Shown here one piece after another: positions 1 to 8,768 of a stretch of 64,000 nucleotides of DNA (position 1 is the first letter of the stretch; the number at the start of each line of letters is the position of its first letter). Source of the DNA: Mycobacterium aquaticum (GTDB lineage Bacteria; Actinomycetota; Actinomycetes; Mycobacteriales; Mycobacteriaceae); assembly GCF_002086485.1 (NCBI RefSeq), contig NZ_MVHF01000027.1, forward strand, positions 40,163 through 104,162, read 5' to 3'. The position numbers and the translations under genes are program-made. The notes beneath the pieces are model-generated. The model was not told the origin of the DNA and did no database searches. It saw only the letters and a list, made by a program, of their open reading frames with translations.

Positions 1-915
1 CACCATCGCCGCCAGAATGCCGCCCGAGCAGGTTGCCAGCAGGTGCGCACTGTCGGTGCCCGCGATCTCCCGGACCGCGTCGAGCGCCTCGATGATCGCG
101 CCGCCGTAGGCGTCGAATCCCCAATCCCGGTGCCGGGCTTGCGGATTGCGCCACGAAATGGCGAACACCTGCTGCCCCTGAGCCACGAAGTATTCGATCA
201 TGCTGCGGCCAGGCGCGATGTCCATGATGTAGAACTTGTTGATCACCGGCGGCACCATCAGCAGCGGGATCTGCCGCACGGTGGGGGTCTGGGGCGCGTA
301 GTGGATCAACTCGAACATCCGGGTCTTGAGCACCACCGCGCCCTTGGTGATCGCGACGGTCTCACCGACGGTGTACGCGTCGGGTTCGACCATCGCGGGC
401 ACTCTCGGCTTGGCAGCCATGTCACGGGCGAAGGCTTTCACGCCGCGCACCGCCGACAGGCCGCCGGTGTCGATGAGCGCCTTCCAACCCAGCGGGCTCA
501 GGATCGGGCTGTTGCTGGGTGAGAGGCCTTCGAGGATGTTGTCCAGCACGAAACGCATCTTGTCGCGATCTCGCCAGTCCAGGTCGGCGGCGGCGAACAG
601 CGCCTCGGCGGTGTCGGCCGCGGCCAGGTAGGCCTGCATCGTGCGGCGCATCAACGGATTACCCTGCCAGGCCGGATCGGTGAACCGCTTGTCGGAGCGG
701 GCCGGAGCGCGCTCGGAATTGCCGGTGGCGATCGCAGCGAGTTCACGGCCGAGGCCGCCGATCTGGTCGGCGACGGTGCGGGGCTGACGGGCCAGGCTGC
801 CCCCGAACCTGGCCCAGGACTGGTTGGGCATCATCCGGCCGGCAAAGCTGCGGGTCGAATTGACCAGTAGCAGGTCCAGCGGTGCGGCGAGTTCATCGAA
901 ACGGTTGTCGGTCAT
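1..915 (-). CDS. PHA synthase-like alpha/beta hydrolase (3' end beyond window)
   Basis: This is the first 305 codons of a minus-strand gene that runs off the left edge. The ATG at 915 gives an N-terminus beginning MTDNRFDELAAPLDLLL. The PhaC-like N-terminal domain follows, then the start of the alpha/beta-hydrolase core (segments PLLMVPPVINKFYIMD and VFAISWRNP). The nucleophile elbow reads ATCSGG with Cys296 in the lipase-box position, so a thiol nucleophile is kept as in polyester synthases, but the first Gly of the usual G-x-C-x-G is Ala. PHA synthases polymerise hydroxyacyl-CoA; mycobacterial members are often of unclear substrate. The acyl-CoA ligase just upstream (stop 921) is on the same strand, which suggests co-transcription and a supply of CoA thioesters. 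The catalytic Asp and His lie outside the window. Confidence 0.75.
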   Translation of the reverse strand, partial: MTDNRFDELAAPLDLLLVNSTRSFAGRMMPNQSWARFGGSLARQPRTVADQIGGLGRELAAIATGNSERAPARSDKRFTDPAWQGNPLMRRTMQAYLAAADTAEALFAAADLDWRDRDKMRFVLDNILEGLSPSNSPILSPLGWKALIDTGGLSAVRGVKAFARDMAAKPRVPAMVEPDAYTVGETVAITKGAVVLKTRMFELIHYAPQTPTVRQIPLLMVPPVINKFYIMDIAPGRSMIEYFVAQGQQVFAISWRNPQARHRDWGFDAYGGAIIEALDAVREIAGTDSAHLLATCSGGILAAMV

Positions 916-920
916 GGCGA

Positions 921-2426
921 TCAGTTGCTTTCGGTGGAGGGGATGGCGATCTCGCGGCGCAGGATCTTGCCGGTCGGTCCTTTGGGCAGGGCGTCGACCA
1001 GCCAGACGCGGCGCGGGTACTTGTAGGCGGCGACGCGTTGTTTGACGAAGTCGCGCAGCTCCTCGGGTGCGGTCTCGGCGCCGTCCTTGAGCGCGACCGC
1101 CGCTCCGACCTCCTCGCCGAGTGAATCGTGCGGGATGCCGACGACGCAGGCCTCCGCAACGGCCGGATGCTCGTAGAGCACCTCCTCGATCTCCCGCGGA
1201 TAGATGTTCAGGCCGCCGCGGATGATCATCTGCTTCTTGCGGTCGACTATGTAGAAGTAGCCGTCGTCGTCGACCTTGCCGATGTCGCCTGTGCCGAACC
1301 AGCCGTCCGGCGAGATCGCCGCGGCGGTGGCCTCGGGCAGGTTCCAGTAGCCCTTCATGACGTTGTGGCCGCGGATCTGAATCTCGCCGGGCTCACCGGT
1401 GGCAACCTCGGTGCCGTTGTCGTCGACGACGCGCATCTCGACACCTTCGATGGGCGTGCCGATCGAACCGGCCTTGCGCTCGCGGTCGGGATGGTTGAAG
1501 CAGGCCACCGGTGAGGTCTCCGAGAGCCCGTAGCCCTCCAGGATCGTGGTGTCGAACGTCGTCTCGAACTCCGTGAGCACCGGCACCGGCAGGGCCGCGC
1601 CGCCGGACGCGCAGATCCGCAAAGTCGTTGCAGCACTGGGAAATTCGGGTGCCACGGCGAGCAGTGCCGAGTACATGGTCGGCACGCCCTGGAACACCGT
1701 CACCCGGTCACGCTGGATCGCCCGCAGCACGGTGCGCGGGTCGAAGCGGGGGATCAGCACCAGCGTCGCACCGCCGGCCACTGCGGCGTTGAGGCCACAC
1801 GTCAGGCCGAACACATGGAACAGCGGCAGGCAGCCCATGATCACGTCGTCCGGGCCGACCCCGATCAGGGTGCGCAACGTGACCTCGGCGTTGCGGCGCA
1901 GGCCACCGTGGGTCAGCTCGGCGCCCTTGGGTTTGCCGGTGGTACCTGAGGTGTGCAGCACCACCGCGGTGTCCGTGTCGGCCCGCTCGACCGGTTCGCG
2001 CTGTTCGGGGAGGTCGCCTATCAGGGCGGGCAGCGTCGCGTCGTCGACCAGCCAGACCTGTGCGCTCGCCGCCGCGGCGCCGTCGGTGGCGGCCTCGGCG
2101 AACGTCGGTGCGCCGAACAGGGCCTTCGCCCCGGTGTTGGCCAGGTAGAACTCGACCTCCCGCGCCTTCAGCAGCGGGTTCATCGGGACGGCGACGGCAC
2201 CCCGGCGCATGATGCCGTAGTACGCCACGGCGAATGCCGCACTGTTCGGCAGCATGATGCCGACCCGGTCGCCGGGGGCGATGCCGGCGCGGTCGAGGAA
2301 CGTGGCGACGCGGGCCGCCGCGGTGTTGAAGTCGGCGAAGCTCAGGGTCGTATCGTCACAGCGAAGTGCCGTTCGATCGGGGTACTTCTGCGCTGCTGCA
2401 ACGAGATTGGTGCTGAGGTTGGTCAC
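921..2426 (-). CDS. Long-chain fatty-acid--CoA ligase (FadD family)
   Basis: A 501-residue ANL-superfamily adenylating enzyme that activates a carboxylic acid, probably a fatty acid, to its acyl-AMP and then its CoA thioester. The P-loop motif TSGTTGKPKG lies at residues 159-168. The A5-type motif GYGLSETSPV, the A8 hinge region (GWFGTGDIGKVDDDGY and DRKKQMIIRGG) and the C-terminal catalytic-lysine motif PTGKILRRE are all present, so it should be active. The length is normal for compact FadD proteins. It lies 5 bp upstream of the PHA-synthase-like gene on the same strand and is divergent from the PucR gene, which may sense the same substrate. The exact acid cannot be read from sequence. Confidence 0.88.
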   Translation of the reverse strand: MTNLSTNLVAAAQKYPDRTALRCDDTTLSFADFNTAAARVATFLDRAGIAPGDRVGIMLPNSAAFAVAYYGIMRRGAVAVPMNPLLKAREVEFYLANTGAKALFGAPTFAEAATDGAAAASAQVWLVDDATLPALIGDLPEQREPVERADTDTAVVLHTSGTTGKPKGAELTHGGLRRNAEVTLRTLIGVGPDDVIMGCLPLFHVFGLTCGLNAAVAGGATLVLIPRFDPRTVLRAIQRDRVTVFQGVPTMYSALLAVAPEFPSAATTLRICASGGAALPVPVLTEFETTFDTTILEGYGLSETSPVACFNHPDRERKAGSIGTPIEGVEMRVVDDNGTEVATGEPGEIQIRGHNVMKGYWNLPEATAAAISPDGWFGTGDIGKVDDDGYFYIVDRKKQMIIRGGLNIYPREIEEVLYEHPAVAEACVVGIPHDSLGEEVGAAVALKDGAETAPEELRDFVKQRVAAYKYPRRVWLVDALPKGPTGKILRREIAIPSTESN

Positions 2427-2571
2427 GGTCTCCTCCGGGTGCCGACGTTGTCGTTCGATACCTCAACTGTGCGGCCAGAGCTGCGGGAAGAACATGGTGG
2501 CGGGAACAACGTCGCAGGCAGTCTGCTGTGAGCGCTCACACCCGGGGGCCCGCGGGCCTATCGTGTCACTC

Positions 2572-3765
2572 ATGCCAGCGGCGCCCGATCCGAGCATTGT
2601 GCGGCTCGCCGAGGCCGTGCTGGCTCGTGCCGATGCCCTGGCCGCGGAGATGGCCGAGGTCATCCGTCGCGACGTCGCGTTCTACGCGTCCAACCGCAGC
2701 CTGGTCGACGACGCCGAGCTGCAACGCAGCTGCCGGGCCCAGATGGTCTACGTGTTCGACGCCCTGACCGCCGACAACGGTCCCGAACTGGCCGACGTGT
2801 CGGCCGCCGAGGACACCGGCGTGCGGCGTGCGCTGGCCGGCGTGCCGCTGGCGACGGTGATGTCGGCCTACCGCGTCGGCTTCCGGTTCATGTGGGAGAC
2901 GAGCCTGGCCCAGGCGCGCGATCTCGACATCAGCCCCGAGGCCATCCTGGCCACCACGTCGCAGATCATGCTCGCCCAGGACTCCTTCACCCAGGCGATG
3001 ACGGGCGCCTACCGCCAGCAGCTGACCCAGCAGATGCTCGGCAAGGAAGAGGAACGCTCGGCTCTGGTCGAGGCGATCCTGCAGGGCCGCATCACCGACA
3101 CCCAGAACCTGTGGGACGCCGCCGACATTCTGCGGCTGCCCACCTCGGGGCCGTATGTCGTTGTGGCAGCACAGGTTCCGGGGATCGGACGCACGGGTCT
3201 GCCGGAGATCGCGAACAAGCTCGATACCCGCGATATCCGATCGGCGTGGCGGCTGCTGCCCGATCTGCAGGTCGGCATCGTGCATCTGCGCCGCCCGGCC
3301 ACCCAGGGCGAGCTGTTGGAGATTCTGCGGTCAGCGGCGTCGGACCGGGTGGGGGTGAGCCCGCCGTTCGACGATCTGACAGTCACCGGCGAGGCCCTGC
3401 GGTTCGCCCGGCTGGCGATCGCCGGGAGGCCCACCGACGATCAGCTCGTGCAGGTGTTCGACGGTTCACCGTTGGCGGTGGCAGCGGTCGCCGCACCCGA
3501 GGTCATGCAACGCATCGGGCATGACGTCCTCGGAGGTTTCGACGATCTGCCCGCCGAGGAACGGCAGATCTTGGTCGACACCTTTCAGGCCTGGCTCGAT
3601 GCCGGCGGCTCCGCCAACGAGACGGCCGCCAAGATCTACGTGCATCCCAACACCGTGCGCCATCGTCTGCACCGCATCGAGGAGCGCACCGGCCGATCGC
3701 TGTCGCGCCCGCGTGACATCGCCGAGTTGTGTCTGGCCTTCGAGGTGCACCGCAGGCTGCCGTGA
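2572..3765 (+). CDS. PucR-family transcriptional regulator
   Basis: A 397-residue regulator. The C-terminal 60 residues form the PucR-type helix-turn-helix (VDTFQAWLDAGGSANETAA, then HPNTVRHRLHRIEERTGRSL). The N-terminal two thirds are a helical sensor-like region followed by a CdaR/GGDEF-like segment. ATG 2572 is chosen because the reading frame upstream of it overlaps the divergent ligase gene; a GTG three codons earlier is also possible. The gene starts 145 bp from the divergent FadD gene, so that operon or this gene itself is the likely target. PucR proteins usually activate catabolic genes in response to a small molecule; the ligand here is unknown. Confidence 0.82.
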   Translation: MPAAPDPSIVRLAEAVLARADALAAEMAEVIRRDVAFYASNRSLVDDAELQRSCRAQMVYVFDALTADNGPELADVSAAEDTGVRRALAGVPLATVMSAYRVGFRFMWETSLAQARDLDISPEAILATTSQIMLAQDSFTQAMTGAYRQQLTQQMLGKEEERSALVEAILQGRITDTQNLWDAADILRLPTSGPYVVVAAQVPGIGRTGLPEIANKLDTRDIRSAWRLLPDLQVGIVHLRRPATQGELLEILRSAASDRVGVSPPFDDLTVTGEALRFARLAIAGRPTDDQLVQVFDGSPLAVAAVAAPEVMQRIGHDVLGGFDDLPAEERQILVDTFQAWLDAGGSANETAAKIYVHPNTVRHRLHRIEERTGRSLSRPRDIAELCLAFEVHRRLP

Positions 3766-3780
3766 GCACGTCACCTCTCC

Positions 3781-3842
3781 TGCGAGAAGACAAGGAGGTA
3801 CCCCGACACGCCGATATTGCGGGACATTCGCGTCTGTTCGCG
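3781..3842. repeat. Palindromic intergenic repeat, copy 1
   Basis: A roughly 62-bp element between the PucR gene and sppA. It begins TGCGAGAAGACAAGG and ends CGCGTCTGTTCGCG, so its ends are imperfect inverted repeats. It aligns over its whole length with 38409-38469: both begin with a GCGAG-AG core, both carry a GGTACCC block near position 17, and both end in CGTCTG-TTCGCG-like sequence. This suggests a dispersed mycobacterial intergenic palindrome. Function unknown; it may act as an RNA hairpin. Confidence 0.55.
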
Positions 3843-3883
3843 CAGACCGTCGAGCCTGCTCCGGGCGTCGGTAGGCTCGGAGC

Positions 3884-5653
3884 ATGTTCGACTTTCTCCC
3901 GAGCCTGCCCGGTCCCGACGATGTGCGGGCGCTGGTCCGCAAGGTCGACACCGTCCGGCACAACGGCGTGCCCAGTGCCTGTGTTCTCGAACTCGATCTG
4001 ACGTCCGTGCCTCCGGAGACCGCGGGGTTCGATCCGTTGGCGATGATCTCCGTCGGAGGACGGCCCCTGGTCCTGCACCAGGCCGTCGCAGCGATACACC
4101 GGGCCGCCGACGATGACCGGGTGGCCGGCCTGATCGCGCGGGTACAGATCCCCGCCGCGGCCGCCGGACCGGTGCAGGAACTGCGCGACGCGATCGCCGA
4201 GTTCGGCGCCGTCAAACCGACGTTGGCCTGGTCGGAGACCTATCCGGGCACCTTGTCGTACTATCTCGCCTCGGCGTTCCGCGACGTGTGGATGCAACCG
4301 TCGGGCACGGTCGGACTGGTCGGTTTCGCCACCAACGCGATGTTCCTGCGCGATGCCCTGGACAAGGTCGGGATCGAAGCGCAGTTCGTGACTCGTGGCG
4401 AATACAAGTCTGCGACAAACATCTTCACGCAGGATCGCTACACCGACGCGCACCGGGAAGCCGACAGCCGGCTGATCGAGAGCCTCCAGAGCCAGGTGTG
4501 GCAGGCCATCGCGGAATCCCGGCACGTCTCGGTCGACTCCATCAATGCGTTGGCAGACAAGGCGCCGCTGTTGCGTGACGATGCCGTGGCGGGCGGGCTG
4601 ATCGACCGGATCGGCTTCCGTGACGAGGCGTACGCGCGCATCAGTGAACTCTGCGGTGCCGCAGCGGAATCCGACGGGGACGACAGTGCCCCGCGGCTGT
4701 ATCTGTCGCGTTACGCGCGGGCCTCGGCGCACAAGCCCACCCCCGCGATTCCTGGGCTCAAGTCGAAGCCGACCGTCGCCGTGGTGACGGTGCACGGGCC
4801 GATCGTCAGTGGCAAGGGTGGTCGGCAGGTGCTGCCGTTCGGTAACTCCGGCGCCGGGGGCGACACCATCGCCGCGGCGCTGCGCGAGGCCGCAGCCCAA
4901 GACGACGTGGTGGCCATCGTGCTGCGGGTGGACAGCCCCGGGGGTTCGGTGACCGCCTCCGAGACCATCTGGCGTGAGGTGGTGCGGGCCCGGGAGGCCG
5001 GCAAGCTCGTCGTCGCGTCGATGGGTGCCGTGGCCGCATCCGGCGGCTACTACGCGGCCATGGCCGCCGACGCGATCGTGGCCAACCCGGGCACCATCAC
5101 CGGCTCGATCGGGGTGTTGACCGGCAAGCTGGTGTCACGGGAGCTCAAGGACAAGCTCGGAGTCGGTTCCGATGCGGTGCGGACCAATGCCAATGCCGAC
5201 GCCTGGTCGACCAATGCGCCGTTCACCGATGAGCAGCACGCCCAGGTCGAGGCCGAAGCGGACCTTTTCTACCAGGACTTCGTGCAGCGCGTCGCGGACG
5301 GCCGGGGCTTGGCGGTGGATGCGGTTCAGGACGTGGCCCGCGGCCGGGTGTGGACCGGGGCCGACGCTCACGAACGCGGGCTCGTCGACGAGCTCGGCGG
5401 GCTGCGCACCGCGATCCAGCGCGCCAAACTGTTGGCCGGACTCGACGAGGACGCCAAGGTCAAGATCGCGCACCTGCCCGGGTCGTCGCTGCGGGATCTG
5501 TTGGCGCCCAAGCCATCCTCGCAACCGGCAGCGGCGTCACTGCCCGAGGCTCTGGGCTCGCTGGCCGTCGCGTCGGTGACCGGTGTGCTGGACCAGGCGC
5601 AGCGCTCGTTGACCGGCGCGCATGCGATGTGGCTGGGGGAGTACCGCTTCTAG
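3884..5653 (+). CDS. sppA: Signal peptide peptidase SppA, 67K type
   Basis: A 589-residue protease IV-type serine protease that degrades cleaved signal peptides in or at the membrane. It has the tandem two-domain build of long SppA proteins. The general-base lysine motif GEYKSATN gives Lys175 in the N-terminal half, and the nucleophile motif AASGGYYAA gives Ser386 in the C-terminal half, so the Ser-Lys dyad split across the repeat is intact. No clear N-terminal membrane helix is visible, unlike E. coli SppA. In M. tuberculosis sppA (Rv0724) also precedes the methyltransferase/secY region, and the same order holds here. The gene stands alone, with a strong hairpin just after its stop. Confidence 0.9.
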   Translation: MFDFLPSLPGPDDVRALVRKVDTVRHNGVPSACVLELDLTSVPPETAGFDPLAMISVGGRPLVLHQAVAAIHRAADDDRVAGLIARVQIPAAAAGPVQELRDAIAEFGAVKPTLAWSETYPGTLSYYLASAFRDVWMQPSGTVGLVGFATNAMFLRDALDKVGIEAQFVTRGEYKSATNIFTQDRYTDAHREADSRLIESLQSQVWQAIAESRHVSVDSINALADKAPLLRDDAVAGGLIDRIGFRDEAYARISELCGAAAESDGDDSAPRLYLSRYARASAHKPTPAIPGLKSKPTVAVVTVHGPIVSGKGGRQVLPFGNSGAGGDTIAAALREAAAQDDVVAIVLRVDSPGGSVTASETIWREVVRAREAGKLVVASMGAVAASGGYYAAMAADAIVANPGTITGSIGVLTGKLVSRELKDKLGVGSDAVRTNANADAWSTNAPFTDEQHAQVEAEADLFYQDFVQRVADGRGLAVDAVQDVARGRVWTGADAHERGLVDELGGLRTAIQRAKLLAGLDEDAKVKIAHLPGSSLRDLLAPKPSSQPAAASLPEALGSLAVASVTGVLDQAQRSLTGAHAMWLGEYRF

Positions 5654-5662
5654 AGTCGCGGA

Positions 5663-5712
5663 CAGACGGAAAATCGCACTATTTCAGCCGGAGTAGTGCG
5701 ATTTTGCGTCTG
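5663..5712. terminator. Strong hairpin after sppA; possible terminator or repeat
   Basis: A near-perfect inverted repeat. The 19-base arms at 5663-5681 and 5694-5712 differ at one position and flank a 12-base loop. The inner 12-bp stem AAAATCGCACTA / TAGTGCGATTTT is exact. It begins 10 bp after the sppA stop, so it could end sppA transcription, although no long T-run follows. The outer CAGACG/CGTCTG ends recall the palindromic repeats at 3781 and 38409, so it may instead belong to that wider family. Confidence 0.6.
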
Positions 5713-5926
5713 TTCAGCGGATTTCGCGCCCCGTTCTGACGCCGATGACAATTGCGGCACACCCCGGGGGCGGTGCATTGTGCCTGCCAGCGAGGTAACG
5801 TCAAACCTTGGCAACTACTGAATTGCCGGACGAGACGACGGCCTGGCCCTGCGGTGTTCACCGATCAGACCAGCCGAAACCAGAGCGCGCGGCGGGGACC
5901 GGTGTCGTCAGACACATGGAGGAACC

Positions 5927-7348
5927 GTGCCTGCGCACAAGAGCCCGATGAGGGGCTTCGGAGACAAGCCGGAGATCGACTACAGCGAACCCGCGGAAAG
6001 TGCGCCAGACCCGGGTGTACTCAGACGGGCGATCGCCGCATCGGCGATCGGAAACGCCACAGAATGGTTCGACTACGGCATATACGCCTACGGCGTGAGC
6101 TACATATCGGCCGCCATCTTCCCGGGTGACACGCAGCAGGCCACCCTGTTGGCGCTTGCCACATTTGCGGTTTCGTTCCTCGTGCGGCCGCTCGGCGGAT
6201 TTGTGTGGGGACCACTGGGCGACCGGCTCGGACGCAAACACGTTCTGGCCATCACCATCGTGCTGATGGCAGGTGCGACATTCTGCGTGGGTCTGGTCCC
6301 GTCCTACGCCGCGATCGGATTGTGGGCACCGGCCATCATGGTGGTGCTGCGCATGATCCAGGGCTTCTCCACCGGCGGCGAATATGGCGGTGCGGCAACG
6401 TTCATGGCCGAGTACGCGCCGTCCCGCCGCCGCGGGTTCCTCGGGAGTTTCCTGGAATTCGGCACCCTTTCCGGGTTTTCGCTCGGCGCGCTGCTCATGC
6501 TCGGTTTTTCGATGCTGCTCACCGACGACCAAATGGGTTCGTGGGGTTGGCGATTGCCCTTCATGGTCGCCGCACCGCTCGGCTTGATCGGTGTCTATCT
6601 GCGTTCCCGACTCGAGGACACCCCGGTATTCCGTGAACTCGAGCAGTCCGGGGACACCGAACAGGGCGCGGTGACGCAATTCAAGGATCTGGTGGGGGAG
6701 TACTGGGCACCCGTACTGCGGCTGGGCGGTCTGGTGGTGGCGCTCAACGTCGTCAACTACACGCTGCTCACCTACATGCCCACATACCTCGAGCGGACCA
6801 TCGGACTGTCGAGCAATCACGCGCTGGTCGTACCCATCATCGGCATGCTCACGATGATGGTGTTCCTGCCGTTCGCCGGTCACATCTCCGACCGGGTGGG
6901 CCGCAAGCCGATGTGGTGGTTCTCGCTGATCGGGCTGTTCATCGCCGGTGTGCCGATGTTCCTGCTGATGGGCACCAACATGGTCGGTGCCGTGATCGGA
7001 TTCGCGGTGCTGGGGTTGCTCTACGTGCCGCAGCTGTCGACCATCTCCGCCACCTTCCCGGCGATGTTCCCGACGCAGGTGCGCTACGCCGGTTTCGCCA
7101 TCGCCTACAACGTGTCGACCTCACTGTTCGGTGGCACCGCGCCCGCGGTCAACGACTGGTTGGTGTCGTTGACCGGGGACCATTTGGTGCCGGCGTATTA
7201 CATGATGATCGCGTGCGTGATCGGGGCGATCGCACTGGTGAAGGTGCCCGAAACGGCTCGATGCCCGATCGGGGGAACCGAGATCCCCGGCACGCCCGAA
7301 GCGCCGCCACAGCTGGAATACGACGTCGAACCCAGTGGGGCGTCGTAG
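5927..7348 (+). CDS. MFS transporter, metabolite:H+ symporter (ProP-like) family
   Basis: A 473-residue, 12-helix major facilitator of the MHS branch, which imports organic acids, osmolytes or dicarboxylates with protons. Seen: the family N-terminal motif GNATEWFDYGIYAYG, the loop 2-3 motif GPLGDRLGRKH, and the mid-protein repeat of it (ISDRVGRKP). The GTG at 5927 has a good GGAGGA ribosome site; an in-frame ATG lies eight codons later. The 273-bp upstream gap holds the sppA hairpin and a GGCAA-N8-TTGCC palindrome at 5810-5827 that could be an operator. It is convergent with the GntR gene (3-bp gap) and beside the racemase/amidase cluster, so it may import that cluster's substrate; this is inference from position. 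Confidence 0.85.
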   Translation: MPAHKSPMRGFGDKPEIDYSEPAESAPDPGVLRRAIAASAIGNATEWFDYGIYAYGVSYISAAIFPGDTQQATLLALATFAVSFLVRPLGGFVWGPLGDRLGRKHVLAITIVLMAGATFCVGLVPSYAAIGLWAPAIMVVLRMIQGFSTGGEYGGAATFMAEYAPSRRRGFLGSFLEFGTLSGFSLGALLMLGFSMLLTDDQMGSWGWRLPFMVAAPLGLIGVYLRSRLEDTPVFRELEQSGDTEQGAVTQFKDLVGEYWAPVLRLGGLVVALNVVNYTLLTYMPTYLERTIGLSSNHALVVPIIGMLTMMVFLPFAGHISDRVGRKPMWWFSLIGLFIAGVPMFLLMGTNMVGAVIGFAVLGLLYVPQLSTISATFPAMFPTQVRYAGFAIAYNVSTSLFGGTAPAVNDWLVSLTGDHLVPAYYMMIACVIGAIALVKVPETARCPIGGTEIPGTPEAPPQLEYDVEPSGAS

Positions 7349-7351
7349 CTC

Positions 7352-8008
7352 TCAGCCGGCGGGCAGGCGCGCGATGAGCCGGTCGACGGCGTCCTCCATG
7401 TGCGCGAGCATCAGCTTGTCGGTGAGTGCGACGTCGCCGGATCGGATAGCGCAGGCCAGCGCATGGTGCTCGGTGACGCGGTCGCTGGGCGTGTCGTAGG
7501 TATCGGCCAAGGCGTGCAAGCACATTCGGGTCTCGACCAGGTAGGTCTGGTGCATCCGGATCAGCCGTGAGCTGCCGGCCGACGCGACCAGGAGTTCATG
7601 GAAGCGAATGTCGGCCTCACTCAACTCATCTGGTTCGACAGCCGATTCCATCTCGTCGACGATGGCGAGCAGTCCGTCGCCGACCGCGGCGTAGTCGCCC
7701 TGCAGGATCTTGCGGGCCGCCGTGCGCTCGACGGCTTCGCGCGCCAGATACATATCGCGAACCTCGTCGGGCGTCATGTCGATCACGAACACGCCGCGGT
7801 TGCGGATGGCGATCACCAGGCCCTCCTGGGCCAGGCGCTGAATGCCCTCGCGGATCGGACCGCGGCTCACACCGAACCTGCGGGCCAGTTCGGCTTCGCC
7901 GAGCTGAGATCCCGGTTCCAGCTCACGGTGCGCGATGGCCTGGCGCAGCTTGTCGGCGATGAGGCTCGGCGTCGATTGCTGGTCCACCGGCCCGATGAAG
8001 TCGGTCAC
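7352..8008 (-). CDS. GntR-family regulator, FCD (FadR-like) type
   Basis: A 218-residue regulator. The winged helix-turn-helix covers about residues 15-75 (SQLGEAELARRFGVSRGPIR, then LAQEGLVIAIRNRGVFV), followed by an all-helical FCD ligand domain with metal-site-like residues (AREAVE, DIRFHELL, RVTEHHAL). The GTG start overlaps the stop of the upstream racemase gene by four bases (GTGA), so the regulator is translated as the last gene of the racemase operon. A perfect ATTGTTGACAAT palindrome at 9545-9556, in the divergent promoter region of this cluster, fits the operator type of this subfamily. FCD regulators are usually repressors relieved by an organic acid. Confidence 0.88.
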   Translation of the reverse strand: MTDFIGPVDQQSTPSLIADKLRQAIAHRELEPGSQLGEAELARRFGVSRGPIREGIQRLAQEGLVIAIRNRGVFVIDMTPDEVRDMYLAREAVERTAARKILQGDYAAVGDGLLAIVDEMESAVEPDELSEADIRFHELLVASAGSSRLIRMHQTYLVETRMCLHALADTYDTPSDRVTEHHALACAIRSGDVALTDKLMLAHMEDAVDRLIARLPAG

Positions 8009-8724
8009 CGGGCCGTCCTGAACAGGGTGCCGAGGCCGGGCAGGCGCGGAACCGGGCCGATCAACTGCAGGCCCTTCCAGACCGTCACGGCGTTGGCGGT
8101 GAGTACCGGCTTTCCGGCTGCCGATTCCAGCCTGTCGATGATGCCCAGCGTGTGCATGGCGGTGTCGGGCACCAGCACCGCCTCGGCGTCGGGATGGTCG
8201 GCGGCCCGGACCATCTCGACCACCTCGTCGGGTGTCAGCAGGCCCACTTCCGCGGCCGTGACGATGTCGTGGCTGCCCATCGCGACCACGACCGCACCGC
8301 TGGCGGACAGGAACGTCACGAAGTGCGCGGCCACGTCCGCGGGATACGACGCGGCCACCGCGACGCGGTGAATGCCCAAGTACTGCAAGGCATCTACGAA
8401 TGCGATCGAGGTCGACGAAGCCGGTACGCCCGCCGCGAGCGCGACTTGGTCGACCTGTTGGCGCGCGCCGTCGGGGCCGAAGACGAAGCTGCCCGACGTG
8501 CACGCCCACATCATCGATTCCGCTTGCGCACCGCTGAGCCGGGCGACACCGTCGGCGAGCCGTTCGGCCTTGCCGAGGTCCAACAACGCATCCACGCGGT
8601 GGGCATCCTCGCCGACGCTGGTGATCGCCACGGGCAACGACACAGAGGCGCCCAAGCGTGCCTCCAGCGCTTCGAAATCGTCCTCTGCGCTGTGGCCGGG
8701 GTAGAGGATGCCTACGGTCGGCAT
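8005..8724 (-). CDS. Asp/Glu racemase-superfamily protein A (maleate isomerase/AMDase-like)
   Basis: A 239-residue member of the Asp/Glu/hydantoin racemase and arylmalonate decarboxylase superfamily. These enzymes abstract or donate a proton at an acidic carbon using two cysteines, one per half. The first Cys is present (Cys75 in WACTSGSF). The second position, usually a Cys followed by T/N, is Asp187 (LVPDTAM), so classical two-base racemisation is unlikely; decarboxylation, isomerisation by another route, or loss of activity are options. ATG 8724 has an AGGAGA ribosome site. It is the middle gene of a racemase-racemase-GntR operon and pairs with a paralogue that keeps both cysteines. Confidence 0.8.
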   Translation of the reverse strand: MPTVGILYPGHSAEDDFEALEARLGASVSLPVAITSVGEDAHRVDALLDLGKAERLADGVARLSGAQAESMMWACTSGSFVFGPDGARQQVDQVALAAGVPASSTSIAFVDALQYLGIHRVAVAASYPADVAAHFVTFLSASGAVVVAMGSHDIVTAAEVGLLTPDEVVEMVRAADHPDAEAVLVPDTAMHTLGIIDRLESAAGKPVLTANAVTVWKGLQLIGPVPRLPGLGTLFRTAR

Positions 8725-8768
8725 ACGGTCTCCTGTCGGATCGTGGGAACGGTGCGGGGCTCGATCGC

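Noticed and set aside
2254..2571. N-terminal extension of the PucR regulator
   Set aside because: It overlaps the divergent ligase gene and has no domain features; ATG 2572 gives the normal family length.
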